Source of the DNA: Actinomycetes bacterium
Lineage (GTDB): Bacteria; Actinomycetota; Actinomycetes; Actinomycetales; Cellulomonadaceae
DNA length: 8,472 nucleotides
Assembly: GCA_023462275.1 (NCBI GenBank)
Contig: JAEWYD010000119.1
Location: forward strand, 1 to 8,472
Direction: 5' to 3'
Shown: positions 5,125-8,472 of the stretch, one piece after another
Position numbering within the stretch: the stretch's first letter is position 1
Layout: each line of letters begins with the position of its first letter
The notes under the pieces: model-generated
Databases searched by the model: none
What the model was told of the DNA's origin: nothing
What the model saw: the letters and a program-made list of their open reading frames with translations, nothing else
Made by a program: the position numbers and the translations under genes

Positions 5125-5595
5125 GTGTCCGAGGAGACCCCCGCCAACGCGGGTCAGCCGTCCAGCCAGCCGTTCGAGCAGGCGTACCCGCCGTCGTACG
5201 GACAGGGGTACGGACAGGGGTACGCGCAGGGCTACGAGCAGTCGTACCAGCAGCCCTACGGCGCGCCGGGTGAGCCCTACGCGTACGGCGGCCAGCAGGC
5301 GTACCCGGGCTACGCCTACCCGGGCCGGCGCACGAACTCCCTCGCCGTCGTCTCGCTCGTCGCCTCGATCGCCGGCGTGACGATCCTGCCGGTGCTCGCT
5401 TCCATCGTCGGGGTCATCACCGGCCACATGGCGCGCCGCCAGATCCGCGACTCCGGCGAGGGTGGCGACGGCATGGCGGTCGCCGGGCTCGTGATCGGCT
5501 GGATCGGGGTGGGCATCGCCGCCGCGGGCGTCCTGGTCGCACTCCTCCTGCTCGGCGGCGTCGCGATCTTCGGCTTCGCCGCCGGGGGCCACTGA
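5125..5595 (+). CDS. DUF4190 membrane protein with Tyr-rich repeat N-terminus
   Basis: A 156-aa protein with two parts. Residues 1-69 are soluble, low-complexity and rich in Tyr, Gln, Gly and Pro (12 Tyr between 21 and 65), including five consecutive four-residue repeats YGQG-YGQG-YAQG-YEQS-YQQP (25-44). Residues 71-154 form a DUF4190 domain with two hydrophobic segments (about 72-99 and 117-152) and the family block SIVGVITGHMARRQIRDSGEGGDGMAVAGLVIGW around 93-126, which I recognise from many actinobacterial envelope proteins of unknown function. The GTG start at 5125 is preferred because GGGAG lies 5 nt upstream and the product then begins MSEETP; ATG 5089 would add 12 residues. It is followed after 14 nt by the glycosyltransferase gene, so the two are probably co-transcribed. 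Molecular function is unknown. Confidence 0.85.
   Translation: MSEETPANAGQPSSQPFEQAYPPSYGQGYGQGYAQGYEQSYQQPYGAPGEPYAYGGQQAYPGYAYPGRRTNSLAVVSLVASIAGVTILPVLASIVGVITGHMARRQIRDSGEGGDGMAVAGLVIGWIGVGIAAAGVLVALLLLGGVAIFGFAAGGH
5197..5256 (+). repeat. 12-bp in-frame tandem repeat, five copies
   Basis: TACGGACAGGGG occurs twice exactly (5197-5208, 5209-5220), followed by diverged 12-bp copies beginning TACGCGCAG, TACGAGCAG and TACCAGCAG. Each unit encodes one Tyr-x-Gln-x repeat of the DUF4190 protein. The identical first two copies suggest recent slippage or selection for the repeat. Confidence 0.85.
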
Positions 5596-5609
5596 TCGCC
5601 GGCCCGGCC

Positions 5610-7043
5610 ATGCTCCTCGACGCCCTGCCGCCCCGCCTCGGCGGCGCGCTCCGCCGGGTCGTGGCCCCCGGCGCGGCCGGTCGCCGGAGCCACCTCGCCG
5701 TCTGGGCAGCGTTCGTCATCGTGCACGCGTGGCTGACGCTCGTCGGCGTCGTCATCGCGCCACGCGAGTCGTTCTGGGACATCGACCTGTACGAGTGGTG
5801 GATGTTCCAGGCGACGCACGACGGCGTCTGGCCGGTGCTCGACGGACCATGGGTCTACCCCGTCGGTGCGATCGTGCCCATGCTGCTCCCGGCACTCGCC
5901 AGCACGACGAACGTGACGGCCTACGTGACCGCCTGGTGCGCCCTCGTCACCGTGCTCGACGGCGTCGCCGTCGCGTGGCTGCTGCGCCGCGGCCGCCCCG
6001 GCGCGCTCGGCGCGGCCTGGTGGCTGGCCTACCTCGCGGCCCTGGGTCCTGTCGCGATGGGCCGGCTGGACGCAGTGGCCGCCCCGCTGATGATCGTCGG
6101 CCTCCTCGCGGCGGCCCGGCGGCCGCGGGTGGCGGCCGTCGTCCTGACCGTGGGCGCGTGGATCAAGGTCGCCCCCGGCGCGCTGGTCCTCCCCCTGTTC
6201 ACCGCCGCGAGGCGGCCTCTGCGCGACGTCGTCGCTCCGGCCGCGACGGTCTGCGCAGCCGTCGCGACGGCCACCACCGCGCTGGGCGGCCTGCCGCACC
6301 TGCTCTCCTTCCTCTCCGCCCAGGAGGGGCGCGGCCTGCAGGTGGAGGCGGTCGCGGCGACGCCCTGGGTGCTCATGCACGCGGCGCGGAACCCCGACGT
6401 CGGCGTCGTCCTGAACCAGCACCTCGTCACCTGGGAGATCGCCGGGCCGGGCACGGCCGCGACCGCGCGAGTGCTCAACGTGGGGCTGGCGCTGGCCGCC
6501 GGGGCGGTCGCCGCCCTGCTGTGGTGGGCGTCCCGCCGGGGCGCCGCGTCGGCCGTGCTGGCGCCCGGCGCGCTGCTCGTCCTGACCGTCCTCGTCACGT
6601 TCGACAAGGTGCTCTCGCCGCAGTACCTCAGCTGGCTCGCCGCGCCCGTGGCCGTCGCCCTCGCGGCGCGCCCCGCGGACGACGGGCGCCGACCGCGGTG
6701 GCTGCGTGCCGCGGCGCCGCTCCTGCTGGTCGTGGCGGGCCTCACCCAGTGGGAGTTCCCCTGGGCCTACCAGGACATGCTGGTCGGCGCCCCGGCCGTG
6801 AGCATCGGGCTGGCGCTGCGCAACGTGCTGCTGGTCGTCGTGCTGGGCGTCGCCGTCGCGGGCGTCGTCCGTGCCGCGCGGATGCACCCCGACGACCCGT
6901 CCGGACCGCCGGACGACGCCGGCGCGAGCCGCGCAGGTCGCACCGCGTCCGGCGAGGTGCCCGACGACGTGCCCGCCGACGTGCCCGAGGACCTGTCCGA
7001 CGAGGACCTGCCCGACGACGACCTCACCGGCGTCGGCCGGTAG
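5610..7043 (+). CDS. GT87-like polyprenol-phosphate-sugar-dependent glycosyltransferase (GT-C)
   Basis: A 477-aa integral membrane protein with about ten hydrophobic segments. It fits the DUF2029/GT87 family, whose members transfer mannose from polyprenyl-phosphomannose to lipoglycans on the outer face of the membrane. Support: an early extracytoplasmic acidic motif FWDIDLYEWW (55-64, D57/D59 as candidate catalytic Asp), GPWVYPVGAI (79-88), WIKVAPGALVLPL (184-196, typical K-x-x-P loop) and TFDKVLSPQYLSWL (330-343), close to the family's 'KVxSPQYLxWL' signature. The C-terminus (about 426-477) is a hydrophilic tail with an acidic repeat (EVPDDVPADVPEDLSDEDLPDDD) absent from typical members. The sugar and acceptor are not known. 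ATG 5610 follows the DUF4190 stop by 14 nt without a clear ribosome-binding site, suggesting coupled translation. The TAG stop directly abuts the convergent gene's stop. Confidence 0.8.
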   Translation: MLLDALPPRLGGALRRVVAPGAAGRRSHLAVWAAFVIVHAWLTLVGVVIAPRESFWDIDLYEWWMFQATHDGVWPVLDGPWVYPVGAIVPMLLPALASTTNVTAYVTAWCALVTVLDGVAVAWLLRRGRPGALGAAWWLAYLAALGPVAMGRLDAVAAPLMIVGLLAAARRPRVAAVVLTVGAWIKVAPGALVLPLFTAARRPLRDVVAPAATVCAAVATATTALGGLPHLLSFLSAQEGRGLQVEAVAATPWVLMHAARNPDVGVVLNQHLVTWEIAGPGTAATARVLNVGLALAAGAVAALLWWASRRGAASAVLAPGALLVLTVLVTFDKVLSPQYLSWLAAPVAVALAARPADDGRRPRWLRAAAPLLLVVAGLTQWEFPWAYQDMLVGAPAVSIGLALRNVLLVVVLGVAVAGVVRAARMHPDDPSGPPDDAGASRAGRTASGEVPDDVPADVPEDLSDEDLPDDDLTGVGR

Positions 7044-7988
7044 TCACAGGCGCGGCGCGACCTCCGCGGCGACCAGCTCGAGGTGGTCGAGGTCGCGTAC
7101 GTCGAGGGTCTGCAGGTAGACCCGCTGCACCCCGAGGTCCGCGAGCTCGCCCAGGCGGTCCACCGCCTGCGCCACGGTCCCCGCGACGCCCGCGGTGCGG
7201 ACCTCGTCCGCGTCCCGGCCGATGGCCTCCGCCCGACGCCGCACCTCGGCGTCGTCGCGCCCCACCACCATGACCAGGGCGGCGGACCACACGAGGCTGT
7301 CCGGCGAGCGGTCGATCGCCGCGCAGGCGTCCCGGACGCGGCCGAACATCGTGGGGATCGTCCCCAGCTCGGGGAACGGCAGGTTGAACTCGTCGGCGAA
7401 CCGGGCGGCCAGGGCGGGCGTGCGCCGGGCACCGCCGCCGCCCACGATCAGCGGGACGCCGGGCACCCCCGGTGCCGCGGCCCGCTCCTGCACCGGCTTG
7501 GGCAGGGCCGGCGAGTCGACCAGGCGGTAGTGCTCGCCGTCGTAGGAGAAGCGCTCCCCGACCGGCGTCCCCCACAGACCGGTGAGCACCTCGAGCTGCT
7601 CGGTGAGCAGGCCGAAGCGCCGGTCCGGGAACGGGATGCCGTACGCCGCGTGCTCCGCGGCGTACCAGCCGGCGCCCAGCCCGACCTCCAGCCGGCCGCC
7701 GGACATCTGGTCCACCTGGGCGGCCTGGATGGCCAGGACGCCGGGCACGCGGAAGGTCGCGGACGTGACGAGCGTGCCCAGGCGCACCCGCTCCGTCTCG
7801 CGCGCCAGGCCCGCGAGGGTCGTCCACGCGTCGGTGGGCCCGGGCAGGCCGTCGGCCGAGCCCATCGCGAGGTAGTGGTCGGACCTGAAGAACCCGTCGA
7901 AGCCCGCCCGTTCCGTGGCCTGTGCCAGCGCCAGGAGCTCGTCGTACGAGGCGCCCTGCTGGGGCTCGGTGAAGATCCTCAGGTCCAT
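7044..7988 (-). CDS. LLM class F420-dependent oxidoreductase
   Basis: A 314-aa luciferase-like TIM-barrel enzyme. Visible blocks: MDLRIFTEPQQGASYDELLALAQ at the N-terminus, GFDGFFRSDHYLAMG (29-43), GPTDAWTTLAGLARET (50-65), SGGRLEVGLGAGWYAAEHAAYGIPFPD (96-122) and IVGGGGARRTPALAARFADEFN (181-202). The SDHYL and GAGW..EH..YGI blocks are typical of the actinobacterial F420-dependent group, where reduced coenzyme F420 acts as hydride carrier. The substrate is unknown. ATG 7988 has GGAGG about 6 nt upstream. It is 44 nt downstream of the heptad-repeat protein gene on the same strand and may be in its operon. Its stop codon touches the stop of the convergent glycosyltransferase gene, leaving no room for an intergenic terminator. 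Confidence 0.9.
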   Translation of the reverse strand: MDLRIFTEPQQGASYDELLALAQATERAGFDGFFRSDHYLAMGSADGLPGPTDAWTTLAGLARETERVRLGTLVTSATFRVPGVLAIQAAQVDQMSGGRLEVGLGAGWYAAEHAAYGIPFPDRRFGLLTEQLEVLTGLWGTPVGERFSYDGEHYRLVDSPALPKPVQERAAAPGVPGVPLIVGGGGARRTPALAARFADEFNLPFPELGTIPTMFGRVRDACAAIDRSPDSLVWSAALVMVVGRDDAEVRRRAEAIGRDADEVRTAGVAGTVAQAVDRLGELADLGVQRVYLQTLDVRDLDHLELVAAEVAPRL

Positions 7989-8032
7989 ACCGTTCCTCCG
8001 TCGTCCACGCGGCCGGTGCCGCCGCGGTGACG

Positions 8033-8472
8033 CTACCCCAGGCGCCTGCGCAGGACCGTCGCCAGGCCCGCCCCGACGGCGAAGAGCGCGGCCGCCGCCA
8101 CGCCTCGCGTGAGGGACTCGCGCCCGGCGGCGTCCGCCCCCGCGATCTCGAGGGAGTACGCCGTGACGGACGTCGCGCCCTCTGGCCCGCCGTACGCCAT
8201 GCCCTCGTCGGCGGCGCGCGCCGCGCCCGCCTCGAGCACCGCGTACTTGACGCCGTAGTCCGCGGCGGTCTCCTTGCCGGTCGCGGTCAGCACGGAGGTG
8301 CCCTGCTCCGAGAGCTGCTGCGCGCCGTCGACCAGGGCCGGCGCTCCCCCGGCAGCCGTCCCCAGGCCCGCGGCGAGCTGCTCGGAGCCGGCGGCGGCGT
8401 CGTCGAGCCCGGCCGCCAGGTCGCCCGCGCCCGCGCGGAGCTGACCGGTCCCCGCGGCGAGCTGACCGGCGC
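8033..8472 (-). CDS. XXXLXXG heptad-repeat membrane protein, C-terminal part (5' end outside window)
   Basis: The frame stays open to the right edge, so the 145 visible residues are the C-terminus of a longer protein; the GTG at 8293 is internal, not the start. The first ~55 residues are seven-residue units with Gly in register (TGQLRAG, AGDLAAG, LDDAAAG, SEQLAAG, LGTAAGG, APALVDG, then AQQLSEQ). This X-X-X-Leu-X-X-Gly repeat is typical of the extracytoplasmic stalks of YhgE/Pip-like and MMPL-associated proteins. A region of about 60 residues follows (KYAVLEAGAARAADEGMAYG, VTAYSLEIAG), then one C-terminal transmembrane helix (GVAAAALFAVGAGLATVL) and a basic end (RRRLG). The single C-terminal helix differs from classic YhgE/Pip proteins, which have several, so the family name is uncertain. 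The ends imply an extracytoplasmic helical rod anchored at its C-terminus. Confidence 0.8.
   Translation of the reverse strand, partial: AGQLAAGTGQLRAGAGDLAAGLDDAAAGSEQLAAGLGTAAGGAPALVDGAQQLSEQGTSVLTATGKETAADYGVKYAVLEAGAARAADEGMAYGGPEGATSVTAYSLEIAGADAAGRESLTRGVAAAALFAVGAGLATVLRRRLG

Noticed and set aside
5316..6887. Minus-strand 523-codon open frame antisense to the DUF4190 and glycosyltransferase genes
   Set aside because: Composition is Arg/Gly/Asp/His-rich with no domain; the plus-strand genes have coherent membrane topology and family motifs.
7083..8030. Plus-strand 315-codon open frame antisense to the second LLM gene
   Set aside because: No family features; the minus-strand frame has the F420-dependent LLM blocks and a good ribosome-binding site.

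Overview
The window is very GC-rich chromosomal DNA with GTG starts, GC-loaded third codon positions, an F420-type luciferase-like oxidoreductase and a LytR_C protein. This points to an actinobacterium, most likely a member of the Micrococcales (a Cellulomonas or Promicromonospora relative). That placement is inferred from composition and gene families, not from a marker gene. I see no rRNA, tRNA, IS element, phage gene or CRISPR array.

Left part (1-1752): a truncated small membrane protein of the YgaP/DUF2892-like type on the minus strand; a luciferase-like (LLM) oxidoreductase on the plus strand; then a thioredoxin with a WCGPC active site and an unusual His-rich C-terminus. The thioredoxin is preceded by a perfect ATACCCC-AG-GGGGTAT palindrome overlapping a TATAGT -10 element, which looks like a CsoR/CstR-family operator. 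This is the most interesting signal in the window. It suggests a thioredoxin derepressed by copper or by reactive sulfur species, possibly with metal binding by the tail.

Middle (1753-3606): a gluconokinase gene converges on the thioredoxin gene through a shared hairpin terminator. Divergent from it is a coupled pair: a 99-aa protein whose family is, from memory, usually labelled VapB-like antitoxin but has no toxin partner and a ParB-like DGxHR motif, overlapped by a membrane-anchored LytR_C-domain protein. The small gene appears to be transcribed leaderless from a TAGACT element. After the pair comes a modular tandem-repeat tract that starts within the last codons of the LytR_C gene, then a perfect 15-bp hairpin terminator.

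Right part (3607-8472): a UraA-type NCS2 uracil/xanthine permease (minus), and divergent from it a Tyr/Gln/Gly-repeat DUF4190 membrane protein followed after 14 nt by a GT87-like polyprenol-sugar-dependent glycosyltransferase (plus). The glycosyltransferase stop codon directly abuts the stop of a convergent F420-dependent LLM oxidoreductase (minus). Upstream of that on the same strand is the C-terminal part of a secreted or membrane protein built of X-X-X-Leu-X-X-Gly heptads, cut by the window edge.

Most genes are ordinary housekeeping or accessory actinobacterial genes. I do not see a complete novel multi-gene system. The leads worth following are the palindrome-controlled His-tailed thioredoxin, the misnamed small ParB-like/LytR_C pair and the repeat array fused to a terminator.
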